Numbered from the stretch's first letter, positions 34,598 to 45,010 are shown. The stretch is 64,000 nt of DNA from Acidovorax sp. T1 (GCF_002176815.1 NZ_CP021648.1:1682001-1746000), one strand, 5' to 3'. Numbers and translations are program-made. The notes: a model not told the origin generated them from the letters alone.

Positions 34598-37548
34598 CAG
34601 CGGGTGGCCTCCTGTGGGGGTGTGTGGGCTGCATCGCGCTCGGCCGCTTCTTCGGCCAGGCGGGCGTGGTAGCGGTGGCCGCGCACCGATTGGTGGGCAA
34701 TGGCCGTGAGGATGAGCAAGGTGGATCCCACCACCAGCGTGAACACGCCGATGTCAAAGAACATGGCGCTGGCGACATGGATATCTCCCAGCAGCGGCAA
34801 CGTGAGGTGGAAGGTGTGGCTGGTGAGAAACGGGTAGCCCACCACGATCGCGCCGAGCCCCGTGGCCAGGGCGAACAGCAGGCCGGTGCCGATCCAGCGC
34901 CGGGGCAGCAGCGGCATATGGGCCTCGACCCAGTGCGTGCCCGAGATGATGTATTGCAGCAGCAGCGCCACCGCTACCACTAGCCCCGCCACAAAACCAC
35001 CACCGGGCTCGTTGTGCCCGCGCATGAACAGGTAGAACGCCACCACGGTGGCAAAGGGCAGCAGCAGGCGCACCAGCACGGCCGGCACCATCAGGTAGCC
35101 CACGGCGGTGTCGGTGGCATGGCGTGGATTGAGCAGGTCGGTCTGCAGGTCGGCGGGCAAATTGCGCTGCTGCTCGGGCAGGTCCATCGTTTCACGCGCG
35201 GGGCGAAAGCGCCGCAGCAGCGCATACACGGTGAGGGCCACCACGCCCAGCACCACGATTTCGCCAAAGGTGTCGAAGCCGCGAAAATCCACCAGCATCA
35301 CGTTGACCACGTTGGTGCCGCCGCCCTGGCTCAAGGCGTTTTCCAGGAAGAAGGTGGACGTACTGTCGGGAAAGGGGCGGCTCATCATGGCAAAGGCCAG
35401 CCAGGCCATGCCGCCGCCGGCTGCCAGCGCCAGCGCCATGTCGCGCTGGCGGCGCCAGCGGGTGGTGGCCTGCTCGGCAGAGGTGGCAATACGCAGGGTT
35501 TCGTCGCGTTTGGGCAACCAGCGCAGGCCCAGCAGGATGAGCACCGTGGTCACGATCTCGACCACGATCTGTGTCAGTGCCAGGTCGGGTGCCGAAAACC
35601 ACAAAAAGGTGATGCAGGTGCAAAGCCCTGCTCCCCCCGCCAGTGTGAGCGCTGCCAGGCGGTGGTATTTGGCCTGCCAGGCGGCCGCCACCGCGCAGAC
35701 CATGCCCACGGCCCAGAGCAGCACGAACGCGGGCGACAGCGGCAGCATGCTGCGCTGGCCCAGCTGCACACCCTGGCTCCACAGCGGCAAGGCGCCAGCG
35801 GCCAGCGCCGCGCTCACCAGCCACAGCATCTGCCACTGCAGACGCTGGGTGGACAGCATGCGCCGGCCGTTGCGCCCCATGTGCGTGAAAAGGGCCAGGC
35901 CCCCGTCAAACAGGCGCCGCCCCTGGATGTGGTGCATGAGCGGCGGCGCATCCACCTGGCCGGCGGAGCGCAGCGCCCGCAGCGCCAGATACAGCACGAT
36001 GCCTCCGCCCAGGGCCAGCAGGCTCATGACGAAGGGCGTGTTGAAGCCGTGCCACACCGCGAGGCTGAAGGCCGGCAGCTCTCCGCCCACCACGGGCCTT
36101 GCCGCCGCATCCAGAAAGCGGCCCACGGACCACGCCGGCAGCGTGCCCACCACAAGGCAGGCCAGCACCAGCAATTCGACCGGCACGCGCATCCAGTGCG
36201 GTGGCTCGTGCGGCGTGCGAGGCAGGTCGGTAGCCGGTGGGCCAAAGAACACATCGACCGTGAAGCGCAGCGAATACGCCACGCTGAACATGCCCGCCAC
36301 GGTGGCGGCAATGGGCAGCACGAAACCCACCAGCGGCGTGGCGTCCACAAACACCGTCTCGGCGAAGAACATCTCTTTGGACAGGAAACCGTTGAGCAGC
36401 GGCACGCCTGCCATCGCGGCGCTGGCCACCATGGCCAGCGTGGCAGTGACCGGCATCATGGTGCGCAGCCCGGACAGGCGCCGGATGTCGCGCGTGCCGC
36501 TTTCATGGTCCACGATGCCGGCGGCCATGAACAGCGACGCCTTGAAGGTGGCGTGGTTCATGATGTGAAAGACAGCGGCCACGGCGGCCAGCGGGCTGTT
36601 CAGGCCCAGCAGCAGGGTGATGAGGCCCAGATGCGAAATGGTCGAATAGGCGAGCAGGCCCTTGAGGTCGTTCTGGAACATCGCCGCATAACCGCCCACC
36701 AGCAGCGTGGCCAGGCCCGCGCCGCCCACCAGCCAGAACCAGGGCTCGGTGCCACCCATCACGGGCCACATGCGGGCCAGCAGAAACACCCCGGCCTTCA
36801 CCATGGTGGCCGAGTGCAGATAGGCCGAAACGGGCGTGGGCGCGGCCATGGCATTGGGCAGCCAGAAGTGAAATGGAAACTGCGCGCTCTTGGTGAAGGC
36901 GCCCAGCAGCAGCAAAACAAGGGCCGTGAGGTACAGCGGATGGTTGCGCACCTGCTCGCCGGCTGCGAGCACATGATCGAGGTCGTAGCTGCCCACGATG
37001 TGGCCGATGACCAGCATGCCGCCCAGCAGGCACAGGCCGCCCGTGCCGGTCACGGTGAGCGCCATGCGTGCGCCGCGCCGTGCGTCGCGCCGGTGGTGCC
37101 AGTAGCCGATCAGCAGGAACGAGAACAGGCTGGTCAGCTCCCAGAAGAACGCCAGCTGGATGATGTTGCCCGCCAGCACCACACCGGTCATCGCGCCCAT
37201 GAAAGCCAGAAAAAACGCGAAGAAGCGCGGCACCGGGTCGGCGGGCGACAGGTAGTAGCGCGCATACAGCACCACCAGTGCGCCGATGCCCAGCACCAGC
37301 ATGCAGAACATCCAGGCAAAGCCATCCATGCGGATGACCAGGTTCAGCCCCAGTGCAGGCAGCCATTCGATCTCCTGGCGCAGCACGCCGCCGTTGGCGA
37401 TCTGGGGAAAGTAGAGCGCGGTCTGCACGGTGCAGAACAGGGCAATCAGCCCCGCCACGGTCGATTCGGTGTTGCGGGCATTCGAAGGCAATACCGCAGC
37501 AAGGAAGCTGCCCATGAAGGGAAGAAGAATGAGGGTGATCAGGGGCAT
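34597..37548 (-). CDS. mrpA: Mrp/Pha-type cation:proton antiporter, fused subunits A and B
   Basis: 983 residues. The N-terminal NuoL-like half (FFWELTSLFSFLLIGYWHHR, ALVLLLLGAFTKSAQFPFHFWLPNAMAAPTPVSAYLHSATMVKAG) is followed by the MnhA-specific region (ALTQIVVEIVTTVLILLGLRWLP) and a C-terminal MnhB domain (HNEPGGGFVAGLVVAVALLLQYI). A-B fusion is usual in group 2 (Pha-type) operons of proteobacteria. The operon order A/B-C-D-E-F-G is complete, and the complex confers Na+/K+ and alkaline pH tolerance. Confidence 0.93.
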   Translation of the reverse strand: MPLITLILLPFMGSFLAAVLPSNARNTESTVAGLIALFCTVQTALYFPQIANGGVLRQEIEWLPALGLNLVIRMDGFAWMFCMLVLGIGALVVLYARYYLSPADPVPRFFAFFLAFMGAMTGVVLAGNIIQLAFFWELTSLFSFLLIGYWHHRRDARRGARMALTVTGTGGLCLLGGMLVIGHIVGSYDLDHVLAAGEQVRNHPLYLTALVLLLLGAFTKSAQFPFHFWLPNAMAAPTPVSAYLHSATMVKAGVFLLARMWPVMGGTEPWFWLVGGAGLATLLVGGYAAMFQNDLKGLLAYSTISHLGLITLLLGLNSPLAAVAAVFHIMNHATFKASLFMAAGIVDHESGTRDIRRLSGLRTMMPVTATLAMVASAAMAGVPLLNGFLSKEMFFAETVFVDATPLVGFVLPIAATVAGMFSVAYSLRFTVDVFFGPPATDLPRTPHEPPHWMRVPVELLVLACLVVGTLPAWSVGRFLDAAARPVVGGELPAFSLAVWHGFNTPFVMSLLALGGGIVLYLALRALRSAGQVDAPPLMHHIQGRRLFDGGLALFTHMGRNGRRMLSTQRLQWQMLWLVSAALAAGALPLWSQGVQLGQRSMLPLSPAFVLLWAVGMVCAVAAAWQAKYHRLAALTLAGGAGLCTCITFLWFSAPDLALTQIVVEIVTTVLILLGLRWLPKRDETLRIATSAEQATTRWRRQRDMALALAAGGGMAWLAFAMMSRPFPDSTSTFFLENALSQGGGTNVVNVMLVDFRGFDTFGEIVVLGVVALTVYALLRRFRPARETMDLPEQQRNLPADLQTDLLNPRHATDTAVGYLMVPAVLVRLLLPFATVVAFYLFMRGHNEPGGGFVAGLVVAVALLLQYIISGTHWVEAHMPLLPRRWIGTGLLFALATGLGAIVVGYPFLTSHTFHLTLPLLGDIHVASAMFFDIGVFTLVVGSTLLILTAIAHQSVRGHRYHARLAEEAAERDAAHTPPQEATR

Positions 37549-37632
37549 GCGCCAATAATTTTACGGGCCGGTCTGCTGCCGTCATGGGAAAAGACCATTC
37601 GGGCTCGGGCTTTTGCCCGCCGAGCGAGTGCC

Positions 37633-37659
37633 AAAAAGAAAACCCGCCGCAGCGGGCTT
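37633..37659 (-). terminator. Terminator after the ComEA-like gene
   Basis: On the minus strand AAGCCCGC and GCGGGTTT pair (one G-U) around TGCG, followed by U-rich sequence. It lies 20 bases after the stop at 37678. Confidence 0.7.
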
Positions 37660-37677
37660 GGCGTGTGCCTGGAGCGC

Positions 37678-37992
37678 TTATTTTTTGGGAGCGCCTGGGG
37701 CAGCTGGCGTGGGAGCTGCAGTTGAGGCATTGAAACTGCGGCCATTCACCGTCATGCCTTCGGCAGAAAATTTGCTGGCGTTCGCGTCGCCCACACCGCG
37801 CACCCGCTGGATGAAGTCGTTCCAGTCCTTGAAAGCGCCTTGCTTGCGTTCATCAATGATCTTGCCGGACAGGCCTGGCCCGATACCCTTGATGCCGTCC
37901 AGCTCAGCGGCGGTGGCCTTGTTCACATCGACCGCTGCAAACGAGGCAGCGGCATACAGCATGGCAACAATGGCCAGAAATTTTTTCAGCAT
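37678..37992 (-). CDS. Helix-hairpin-helix protein, ComEA-like, exported
   Basis: 104 residues from ATG 37992. The signal peptide (MLKKFLAIVAMLYAAASFAA) is followed directly by a helix-hairpin-helix DNA-binding domain (VDVNKATAAELDGIKGIGPGLSGKIIDERKQGAF) and an Ala/Pro-rich tail. ComEA proteins bind incoming DNA in the periplasm during natural transformation. Short single-domain forms are common in betaproteobacteria and may have that role. No other competence gene is nearby. Confidence 0.88.
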   Translation of the reverse strand: MLKKFLAIVAMLYAAASFAAVDVNKATAAELDGIKGIGPGLSGKIIDERKQGAFKDWNDFIQRVRGVGDANASKFSAEGMTVNGRSFNASTAAPTPAAPGAPKK

Positions 37993-38072
37993 GAATGAAC
38001 TCCTGATGGATGAAACGGCACGATGACGCCGCGCGGTCATCATAGCAATCACCCCCGACCTGCCTGCCCGGT

Positions 38073-39230
38073 TCAGAGCTCTTCCACCCGGCGCGCGGGG
38101 TAGCTGTCCCAGGTCTGGCAGCCCGGGCATTGCCAAAAATGCTGGCGGGCCTCGAAGCCGCAGGCCGCGCAGCGGTAGCGCGTGAGCGGCTTGACGGCAT
38201 GGTCCAGTGCCCGCTGCACCTGGGGATGGAACTCTTCGTGCTCCAGTTTTTCTCCTGCCAGCCATTTGGCGGCCGCCACCAGGGATTTTTCCTTGTCCAG
38301 ATGCCGGACATACCACTGCCGCGCTGTGGCTGGGGCCTGGGTATCGAGGGCCTGCAAGGCCACGATGCCTTCCAGAACATCCAGCGAAGGCGCCTCGGCG
38401 TAATGCGCTTGCAACAGTGCCTGCATCTCTGGCACCGTGCCCGCTGCGATGGCCGCCTCCACCATCAAGGGGGCGGCCAGGGGCAGCGCGACCGGAGACT
38501 GCCGGCTGAGTGCCTGCAGTGTGCCCAGGGCCGCACGACTGTCGCCCATCCGCTGCTGCAGCCGGGCGAGGTCGATGCGGGCGCGTGCTGCGTCGGGCGC
38601 CGTCTCCACGGCCTGGTTCAGCAAGGCCAGCGCGCCGGTGCGGTCGTCGTTGGCAATGCAGGTTTGCGCCTGTTCGCACAGGTAATGCGCCTGCCGGGTG
38701 CTGAAGTCTCCTTGCCGGGCATCGTGCATCTTGCGGGCAATGCCTGCCGCCTGGGGCCAGTCGCGCGAACGCTCGTAGATGGCCAGCAAGGCAAGCCGGG
38801 CCTGGCTCTCGAACGGTGTGCCTTCCAGCTGGCTCAGCGCCGCTTCGGCCCGGTCGAGCAGGCCGGCTTTCAGAAAGTCGAGCGCCAGCGCGTATTGGGC
38901 GCGCTCCCGGTCGGCGCGGGACAGGTCGCCGCGCGACAGCAGGTGTTCGTGCACCCGCACCGCACGGTCGTATTCGCCCCGGCGGCGAAACAGGTTGCCC
39001 AGGGCAAAGTGCAGTTCAGAGGTGTCGGGGTCGTTCTGTACCGCTTCGATGAAGGCATCGATGGCCTGGTCCTGCTGCTCGTTGAGCAGAAAGTTCAGCC
39101 CCTTGAAATAGGCCTTGGGGGCCCGGCGGTTTTCCGCACGCAGCTGGCGCAGGTCAAAGCGCGACGCCAGCCAGCCAAGCACAAAGGCCAGGGGCAAGCC
39201 CAGCAGGATCCAGCTGATATCAAATTCCAT
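38073..39230 (-). CDS. lapB: Lipopolysaccharide assembly protein LapB (TPR plus rubredoxin-like domain)
   Basis: 385 residues from ATG 39230 (MEFDISWILLGLPLAFVLGWLASRFD, an N-terminal anchor). A series of TPR repeats follows, and a C-terminal zinc-ribbon/rubredoxin domain, YRCAACGFEARQHFWQCPGCQTWDSYP, has two CxxC pairs. In E. coli LapB (YciM) controls LpxC turnover and so LPS level. It overlaps lapA by 11 bases. Confidence 0.93.
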   Translation of the reverse strand: MEFDISWILLGLPLAFVLGWLASRFDLRQLRAENRRAPKAYFKGLNFLLNEQQDQAIDAFIEAVQNDPDTSELHFALGNLFRRRGEYDRAVRVHEHLLSRGDLSRADRERAQYALALDFLKAGLLDRAEAALSQLEGTPFESQARLALLAIYERSRDWPQAAGIARKMHDARQGDFSTRQAHYLCEQAQTCIANDDRTGALALLNQAVETAPDAARARIDLARLQQRMGDSRAALGTLQALSRQSPVALPLAAPLMVEAAIAAGTVPEMQALLQAHYAEAPSLDVLEGIVALQALDTQAPATARQWYVRHLDKEKSLVAAAKWLAGEKLEHEEFHPQVQRALDHAVKPLTRYRCAACGFEARQHFWQCPGCQTWDSYPARRVEEL

Positions 39231-39534
39231 GAGGGGGCAGTATTTCGGCGGGGGATGGCGGGGCGGCAGGCGCGGGCGCTGCGGGTGTGGGCGACAGTTT
39301 TGCGGATACATCGGCGCGGCGCGCGGCCCGGCGGTGCTTCCACCAGCGGGGCACCATGCCCAGAACGCCCACCGCCAGGCCGGCAGCAAAGGCGGTCAGC
39401 ACCACCAGCACCAACGGCGCCCGCCACTGCGTGCCAAAGAAAAAATGCACGGTGGCGTCTTGCTGGTTGTTCAGCGCAAACGCAAACAGCGTAAAAAAAA
39501 TGGCTGCCTTGAGCAGCCACAGGAGGTATTTCAT
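39220..39534 (-). CDS. lapA: LapA-family small membrane protein
   Basis: 104 residues with two hydrophobic helices (YLLWLLKAAIFFTLFAFALNNQ and APLVLVVLTAFAAGLAVGVLG) joined by the LapA pattern DATVHFFFG, then a proline/alanine tail. Co-transcribed with and overlapping lapB, as in most proteobacteria. The 154-base gap to ihfB holds only a faint, degenerate version of the dispersed repeat around 39650-39690. Confidence 0.9.
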   Translation of the reverse strand: MKYLLWLLKAAIFFTLFAFALNNQQDATVHFFFGTQWRAPLVLVVLTAFAAGLAVGVLGMVPRWWKHRRAARRADVSAKLSPTPAAPAPAAPPSPAEILPPHGI

Positions 39535-39688
39535 GGTGCTCCCCGGTGGTGGAAAGATTCTAAGAGCTTGGCCACAGAACCCGGACGCAGGAGTGCGTGG
39601 CGCAGGTCATTTGCTGGTCACGTTTGCTTGACGCCGCTGCTCGTTGTTTTTAAAACGCTGGCAGCTATCAAAATTGAAGCGACTATCT

Positions 39689-39994
39689 TCAAAGACCCTT
39701 TTCCAGCTCTGTCGTTCGCTGGTCCACGGCTTCCCGGAGGGCCTTTCCTGGTTTGAAATGCGGCACGCGCTTTTCTGGAATGGCTACCGCTTCACCGCTG
39801 CGCGGATTTCGACCCATGCGGGGTGGGCGGTGGTTCACCGAGAAACTGCCAAAGCCCCGGATTTCGATGCGGTGCCCGCGCACCAAGGCATCGCCCACGG
39901 CGTCCAGAATGGTCTTGACGGCGAATTCGGCATCGCGGTGGGTGAGTTGACCAAAGCGGGCGGCCAGTTCTTCAACAAGGTCTGAGCGGGTCAT
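39689..39994 (-). CDS. ihfB: Integration host factor subunit beta
   Basis: 101 residues from ATG 39994 ([18 protein letters not shown]); an in-frame ATG at 40009 is possible. [23 protein letters not shown] is the beta-arm with the conserved proline that intercalates in DNA. It bends DNA with IhfA, acting in transcription and recombination. Follows rpsA as in most proteobacteria. Confidence 0.95.
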   Translation of the reverse strand: MTRSDLVEELAARFGQLTHRDAEFAVKTILDAVGDALVRGHRIEIRGFGSFSVNHRPPRMGRNPRSGEAVAIPEKRVPHFKPGKALREAVDQRTTELEKGL

Positions 39995-40019
39995 GGAGTC
40001 TTGGGGCATAGGCTTCTCA

Positions 40020-40048
40020 AAGAAAAGCGGGCGCACAAGGCGCCCGCT
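40020..40048 (-). terminator. Hairpin between rpsA and ihfB
   Basis: A perfect 9-bp stem AGCGGGCGC / GCGCCCGCT with a 5-base loop (40026-40048) is followed on the minus strand by TTTTCTTT. A second hairpin (CTGACC/GGTCAG) lies closer to rpsA. They probably reduce rather than abolish read-through into ihfB. Confidence 0.7.
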
Positions 40049-40074
40049 GTCTGACCGTTTAACGGGTCAGCGCT

Positions 40075-41760
40075 TTACTTTTCCGAGTTGTCCAGCTTGG
40101 CGCGCAGCAGGGCGCCCAGGCTGGTCGTGCCGGCGCTTTCGCGGCTCGACTGCTGGCTCAGGTTGGCCATGGCGCCTTGTTCGTCAGCCATGTCCTTTTG
40201 CTTGATCGACAGCTGGATGTTGCGGGTCTTGCGATCCACATTGACCACCACAGCGGTGACTTCGTCGCCTTCCTTGAGCACGTTGCGGGCATCTTCCACG
40301 CGGTCGCGGGAGATTTCCGAAGCGCGCAGGTAGCCCACGATGTCTTCGCCGAGGTCGATTTCAGCGCCACGGGCGTCCACGGTCTTGACCTTGCCGGTCA
40401 CCGTCTGGCCCTTGTCGTTCACGGTCACGAAGGTGGTGAACGGGTCGCCGTCGAGCTGCTTGATACCGAGCGAGATGCGTTCGCGGTCCACGTCCACGGC
40501 CAGCACGATGGCTTCCACTTCCTGGCCCTTCTTGTAGTTGCGAACCGCGGCTTCGCCGGTTTCGTTCCACGAGAGGTCGGACAGGTGCACCAGGCCATCG
40601 ATGCCGGCAGCCAGGCCCACGAACACGCCAAAGTCGGTGATCGACTTGATAGGACCCTTGACGCGGTCGCCGCGCTTGGTTTCCTGGGCGAATTCCTGCC
40701 ATGGGTTGGCCTTGCACTGCTTCATGCCCAGGCTGATACGGCGCTTGTCTTCGTCGATTTCGAGGACCATGACTTCGACTTCGTCGCCCAGCGTGACCAG
40801 CTTGGAAGGAGCGATGTTCTTGTTGGTCCAGTCCATTTCAGACACGTGCACCAGGCCTTCGATGCCGGGTTCGAGTTCGACGAACGCGCCGTAGTCGGCA
40901 ATGTTCGTGATCTTGCCGAACAGGCGGGTCGATTGCGGGTAGCGGCGGTTCACGCCCATCCATGGGTCGTCGCCCATTTGCTTCAGACCCAGCGAGACAC
41001 GGTTCTTTTCGGTGTCGAACTTGAGGATCTTGGCCGTGATTTCCTGGCCAGCCGTCACCACTTCGGAGGGGTGACGCACGCGGCGCCATGCCATGTCGGT
41101 GATGTGCAGCAGGCCGTCGATGCCGCCCAGGTCCACGAACGCACCGTATTCGGTGATGTTCTTGACCACGCCTTGAACGATGGAGCCTTCCTTGAGGGTT
41201 TCCATCAGCTTGGCGCGCTCTTCGCCCATGGAGGCTTCGACCACAGCGCGGCGGCTCAGCACTACGTTGTTGCGCTTGCGATCGAGCTTGATGACCTTGA
41301 ATTCCAGGGTCTTGTTTTCGTACGGCGTCAGATCCTTGATCGGACGGGTATCGATCAGCGAACCGGGCAGGAAGGCGCGGATGCCGTTGACCAGAACGGT
41401 CAGGCCGCCCTTGACCTTGCCGCTGGTCGTGCCAGTGACGAATTCGCCGGATTCCAGGGCCTTTTCCAGGCTCATCCAGGAAGCCAGACGCTTGGCGGTG
41501 TCGCGCGACAGGATGGTGTCGCCGTAGCCGTTTTCGATGGAGCCAATGGCCACCGAGACGAAGTCACCCACTTGGACTTCGACTTCGCCCTTGTCGTTCT
41601 TGAACTCTTCCAGCGGCACGTAGGCTTCGGACTTGAGGCCAGCGTTCACGACCACGAAGTTGTGCTCGACGCGCACGACTTCAGCGGTGATGACTTCGCC
41701 TGGGCGCATTTCCGTGCGCTGCAAGGATTCTTCAAAAAGGGCGGCAAAAGATTCGGACAT
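40075..41760 (-). CDS. rpsA: 30S ribosomal protein S1
   Basis: 561 residues from ATG 41760 ([24 protein letters not shown]). Six S1 RNA-binding repeats are visible, each with a pattern like GxVxxITDFGxFVxLxxGIDGLVHxSDxSW. S1 helps mRNA bind the 30S subunit, particularly messages with weak ribosome sites. Length and domain number are standard. The leader of about 200 bases to the aroA-cmk stop may be involved in S1 autoregulation. Confidence 0.97.
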   Translation of the reverse strand: MSESFAALFEESLQRTEMRPGEVITAEVVRVEHNFVVVNAGLKSEAYVPLEEFKNDKGEVEVQVGDFVSVAIGSIENGYGDTILSRDTAKRLASWMSLEKALESGEFVTGTTSGKVKGGLTVLVNGIRAFLPGSLIDTRPIKDLTPYENKTLEFKVIKLDRKRNNVVLSRRAVVEASMGEERAKLMETLKEGSIVQGVVKNITEYGAFVDLGGIDGLLHITDMAWRRVRHPSEVVTAGQEITAKILKFDTEKNRVSLGLKQMGDDPWMGVNRRYPQSTRLFGKITNIADYGAFVELEPGIEGLVHVSEMDWTNKNIAPSKLVTLGDEVEVMVLEIDEDKRRISLGMKQCKANPWQEFAQETKRGDRVKGPIKSITDFGVFVGLAAGIDGLVHLSDLSWNETGEAAVRNYKKGQEVEAIVLAVDVDRERISLGIKQLDGDPFTTFVTVNDKGQTVTGKVKTVDARGAEIDLGEDIVGYLRASEISRDRVEDARNVLKEGDEVTAVVVNVDRKTRNIQLSIKQKDMADEQGAMANLSQQSSRESAGTTSLGALLRAKLDNSEK

Positions 41761-41966
41761 GTGTTTCCTTGCCACAAACAGGATTCCGGCAGCACCGTTG
41801 CTGTCGTTTTTATAGCTGCTTGCGGTGGTTTTTGCGGTAGCACCGCGGGTTAGGTTATCGATCCAGGCAACCTGTGCGCTGGCGCGCGAGAAGGGTTGCA
41901 TGGGCCTGTGGCAGCGCCTTTCGGCTTTGCCCGGGGGCCAAAATTTTAATAAGGGCCCCGCACGTT

Positions 41967-43997
41967 TCAGCCTTGCGCAGAGGCTGCGAAAGGCTGGCGC
42001 TCTTGCCACCAAGACAACACCTGATTGACGGCTTCATCAATCGTCAAGGTGGAGTTGTCCAGGACCAGAGCGTCTTGCGCGGGCTTGAGGGGTGCGACGC
42101 TGCGGGAAGTATCCTTTGCGTCGCGCGCTTCAAGATCTGCGCGAAGGTCTTCGATATTAGCCGAAAAACCCTTTGAAATCAATTGTTTGTAACGGCGCTC
42201 GGCGCGGCAGGCGGCGCTGGCCGTCAGATACACCTTCAAAGGGGCGTCCGGGAAGATCACGGTGCCCATGTCGCGGCCATCGGCTACCAGCCCTGGCAGG
42301 CGCCGAAAGCTGTGTTGCAGATCCACCAGAGCGGCGCGCACGGCCGGCAAGGCGGACACGCGGGACGCGTTCATGCCGGCTTCTTCGGTGCGGATGGCAT
42401 CGGTCACGTCGTCGCTGCCGAGCCACACGCGGTCACTTTCAAAGCGCACGGGCAGGGTCTGGGCCATGGCGGCAATGCGCGCTTCGTGGTCCGCATCGAT
42501 GGCCAGGCCAGCCCGCAATGCGGCCAGCGCGGTGATGCGGTACATGGCGCCAGAGTCCAGGAATCGGTACCCCAGCCGCTGCGCCACGGCCGCCGCCACC
42601 GTGCCCTTGCCCGAGGCGGTGGGGCCGTCGATGCAGATCACCGGAATGCGTGTGCTGGCAACCTGGGCCACCGAGAACAGGGCCTCGAAATAGTCCGGAA
42701 AGGTCTTGGCGACGCACTTCGGGTCCTCGATGCGCACGGGCAGGCCTGCCGGATTGAATGCCGCCAGCGAGAAGCACATGGCGACGCGGTGGTCGTCATA
42801 GGTGTGGATGCTGGCGGCTTTCCAATCTTCTCCGCGTGCCGGCGGGGTGATGCGGATGAAGTCCGCACCGTCCTCCACGGTGGCGCCCAGTTTGCGCAGC
42901 TCGGTCGCCATGGCGGCGATGCGGTCGGTTTCTTTCACGCGCCAGCTGGCAATGTTGCGCAGCGTGGTGGTGCCTTCGGCGTACAGCGCCATCACGGCCA
43001 ATGTCATGGCGGCATCTGGAATGTGGTTGCAGTCCAGGTCGATGGCCTGGAGGGGCCATGCACTGCGTTCGATCTGCAGCCAGTTGGGGCCGCCCGTGAC
43101 CACGGCGCCCATGGCGCGGGCTGCTTCGACAAAGCGGATGTCGCCCTGGATCGAATCCAGGCCGACGCCCTGAATTTTGATGCCTTTTTGGCCACTAGCG
43201 CTTGATGTTATTGCGCCAAGCGCTATGAAATAGCTAGCTGATGAGGCATCGGCCTCCACATGAATGCTGCCAGGCGACTGGTATTTGCTGCCGGCCGGGA
43301 TGGTGAAACGTTGCCAGTTCTGGTGCGCGACCACGATGCCAAAGCGCGCCAGCAGCTGGAGGGTGATGGCGATGTAGGGTTGGGAGATCAGCTCGCCCAC
43401 GACCTCGATCACGATGTCCTGCGTGGCCGCCAGCGGCAGTGCCATGAGCAGGGCGGTGAGGAACTGGCTGGACACATCGCCGCGCACCCGGATCGGTGCG
43501 GCCAGCGCCAATGCCGGAACGCCTTGGGCGTGCGCGATGCGCAGCGGCGGGTAGCCGTCGTTGCCCAGGTAGTCGATCTGGCAACCGAGCTGGCGCAGCG
43601 CATCGACCAGGTCGCCAATCGGGCGCTCGTGCATGCGCGGCACGCCGGACAGCTCGAATTCGCCGCCCAGCAGCGCCAGCGCCGCCGTCAGCGGGCGCAT
43701 GGCGGTGCCGGCGTTGCCCATGAACAATTGAGTGGGCGATTGGGGGGCGCGTCCACCCAGGCCGGTGATGCGCACGGTGTTGCCACCCGTTTCATCCACC
43801 GTGCAGCCGATCTGGCGCAGGGCGTCCAGCATGACCCGGGTGTCGTCGGAGGCCAGCAGGTCGTGCACGGTGGTGGTGCCGGCGCTCAGGGCTGCCAGCA
43901 GCAGCACGCGGTTGGAGATGCTCTTGGAGCCGGGCAGGTGGACTTCGCCGGACGCGGCTTGCAGGGGCGGCAGATCCAAGAATGCGGTGCTGTACAT
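41967..43997 (-). CDS. aroA: Bifunctional 3-phosphoshikimate 1-carboxyvinyltransferase / cytidylate kinase (AroA-Cmk fusion)
   Basis: 676 residues. The AroA half (about 1-445) has [51 protein letters not shown] and [19 protein letters not shown], making EPSP in the shikimate pathway. From about residue 450 cytidylate kinase follows, with a P-loop [17 protein letters not shown] and [13 protein letters not shown]. The fusion is one continuous frame and is common in Comamonadaceae. Around residues 255-270 the sequence coincides with a dispersed palindromic repeat and uses locally rare codons (ATA, ACA, TCA, AGT), suggesting a sequence invasion tolerated in frame. Confidence 0.95.
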   Translation of the reverse strand: MYSTAFLDLPPLQAASGEVHLPGSKSISNRVLLLAALSAGTTTVHDLLASDDTRVMLDALRQIGCTVDETGGNTVRITGLGGRAPQSPTQLFMGNAGTAMRPLTAALALLGGEFELSGVPRMHERPIGDLVDALRQLGCQIDYLGNDGYPPLRIAHAQGVPALALAAPIRVRGDVSSQFLTALLMALPLAATQDIVIEVVGELISQPYIAITLQLLARFGIVVAHQNWQRFTIPAGSKYQSPGSIHVEADASSASYFIALGAITSSASGQKGIKIQGVGLDSIQGDIRFVEAARAMGAVVTGGPNWLQIERSAWPLQAIDLDCNHIPDAAMTLAVMALYAEGTTTLRNIASWRVKETDRIAAMATELRKLGATVEDGADFIRITPPARGEDWKAASIHTYDDHRVAMCFSLAAFNPAGLPVRIEDPKCVAKTFPDYFEALFSVAQVASTRIPVICIDGPTASGKGTVAAAVAQRLGYRFLDSGAMYRITALAALRAGLAIDADHEARIAAMAQTLPVRFESDRVWLGSDDVTDAIRTEEAGMNASRVSALPAVRAALVDLQHSFRRLPGLVADGRDMGTVIFPDAPLKVYLTASAACRAERRYKQLISKGFSANIEDLRADLEARDAKDTSRSVAPLKPAQDALVLDNSTLTIDEAVNQVLSWWQERQPFAASAQG
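43171..43241. repeat. Dispersed palindromic repeat, copy H, inside aroA
   Basis: Reverse orientation relative to the plus strand. TAGCGCTTG (43196-43204) and CAAGCGCTA (43217-43225) form a 9-bp stem with a 12-base loop. TAGCTATTTCA and GGCCAAAAAGG flank it as in intergenic copies. In the aroA frame it encodes [18 protein letters not shown]. Confidence 0.85.
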
Positions 43998-44128
43998 CGG
44001 TGTGGTTTTTCGGTTGGGCCCATGGTGTGTGCGCCGGCGTGTTCTTGGCCAGTGCCACCGTGGAGCTGGCTTTGCCAGGCCACGGGTGGCGTTCCCTTGG
44101 GGGAAGGCGCCGCAGGCGACTCAGGGGG

Positions 44129-45001
44129 TTATTTTCTCTTGGCGCCCATGCGCCAGTGGGCACGGGTTTCGCTGGCCAAGGTGAGCATGTCTTCAAGGCG
44201 CTGTGCATCGCCGTTTTCCATGGCCTGCTCAAAGCTGTGCAGGGCCTGCTGGAAGAGGCGTGACTGGGCAAGCAATTCTTCGCGGTTGGACAGCAGGATG
44301 TCGCGCCACATCTTGGGGTCGCTGGCAGCGATGCGGGTGAAGTCGCGAAAGCCCGGGCCCGCCAGCGACAGGAAATCGTCGCCGTTCGATTGACCGGTGA
44401 TGCTGTTCATCATGGCAAACGCCAGCAGGTGCGGCAGGTGGCTGACTGCGGCAAAGGCCGCATCGTGCGATTCAGGCGACATGCTGCTCACCCGGCAACC
44501 CAGCGCCGTCCACACCGCCTCGGCTTTTTGCAGCTGCGCTGTGAGCGTTCGCTCGATGGGGGTGAGGATGACCTGGCGGCCGCTGTACAGCTCGGCATCG
44601 GCGTGTTCCACGCCCGATACTTCGCGCCCGGTGATCGGGTGCGCGGGCACGAACGAGCCCAGCTGGTCGCGCAGCGAGCGCCGGGCCGCCTGCACCACGT
44701 CGGCCTTGGTGGAGCCCACGTCCATCACCAGCATCTGCGGCGTGACGAGGTGCTTGATGGCCTTGAGCGTGGCTTCCGTGGCCGCAACCGGCACGGCCAG
44801 CAGCACAATGTCGGCCCCCGCCACGGCCAGCAGGGCCGAAGGGGCCTCGACATCGATCACGCCCAGCTGGCGGGCACGGTCGGTGGTGGAGGGGGATTTG
44901 CTGTAGCCGACCACACGTTTGACGAGGCCGGCTTTTTTCATTGCCAGCGCAAAAGAGCCTCCCATGAGGCCGCAACCGATCAGTCCGAGTTGTTCAAACA
45001 T
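44129..45001 (-). CDS. tyrA: Prephenate dehydrogenase
   Basis: 290 residues. LGLIGCGLMGGSFALAMKKAGL is the NAD(P)-binding motif. VMDVGSTKADVVQAA, FVPAHPITGREVSGVEHA and HLPHLLAFAMM with its histidines are TyrA family motifs. It oxidises prephenate for tyrosine synthesis. Nine bases after pheA. The 131-base gap to aroA contains a CCCTTGGGGGAAGGCGCC-type GC-rich sequence and no gene. Confidence 0.95.
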   Translation of the reverse strand: MFEQLGLIGCGLMGGSFALAMKKAGLVKRVVGYSKSPSTTDRARQLGVIDVEAPSALLAVAGADIVLLAVPVAATEATLKAIKHLVTPQMLVMDVGSTKADVVQAARRSLRDQLGSFVPAHPITGREVSGVEHADAELYSGRQVILTPIERTLTAQLQKAEAVWTALGCRVSSMSPESHDAAFAAVSHLPHLLAFAMMNSITGQSNGDDFLSLAGPGFRDFTRIAASDPKMWRDILLSNREELLAQSRLFQQALHSFEQAMENGDAQRLEDMLTLASETRAHWRMGAKRK

Positions 45002-45010
45002 GCCGGCTCC

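Noticed and set aside
35014..37725. A 903-codon plus-strand frame opposite the Mrp A/B gene
   Set aside because: Histidine/glutamine-rich shadow of a membrane protein gene with no domain pattern.
41800..41840. A further copy of the dispersed repeat upstream of rpsA
   Set aside because: TTTTTATAGCTGCTTGCGG resembles one flank, but the paired AGCGCTT/AAGCGCT core is absent.
44083..44128. GC-rich CCCTTGGGGGAAGGCGCCGCAG-type sequence between aroA and tyrA as a further repeat family
   Set aside because: It resembles a motif I remember from related genomes, but only one copy was found here, so a family cannot be claimed from this window.
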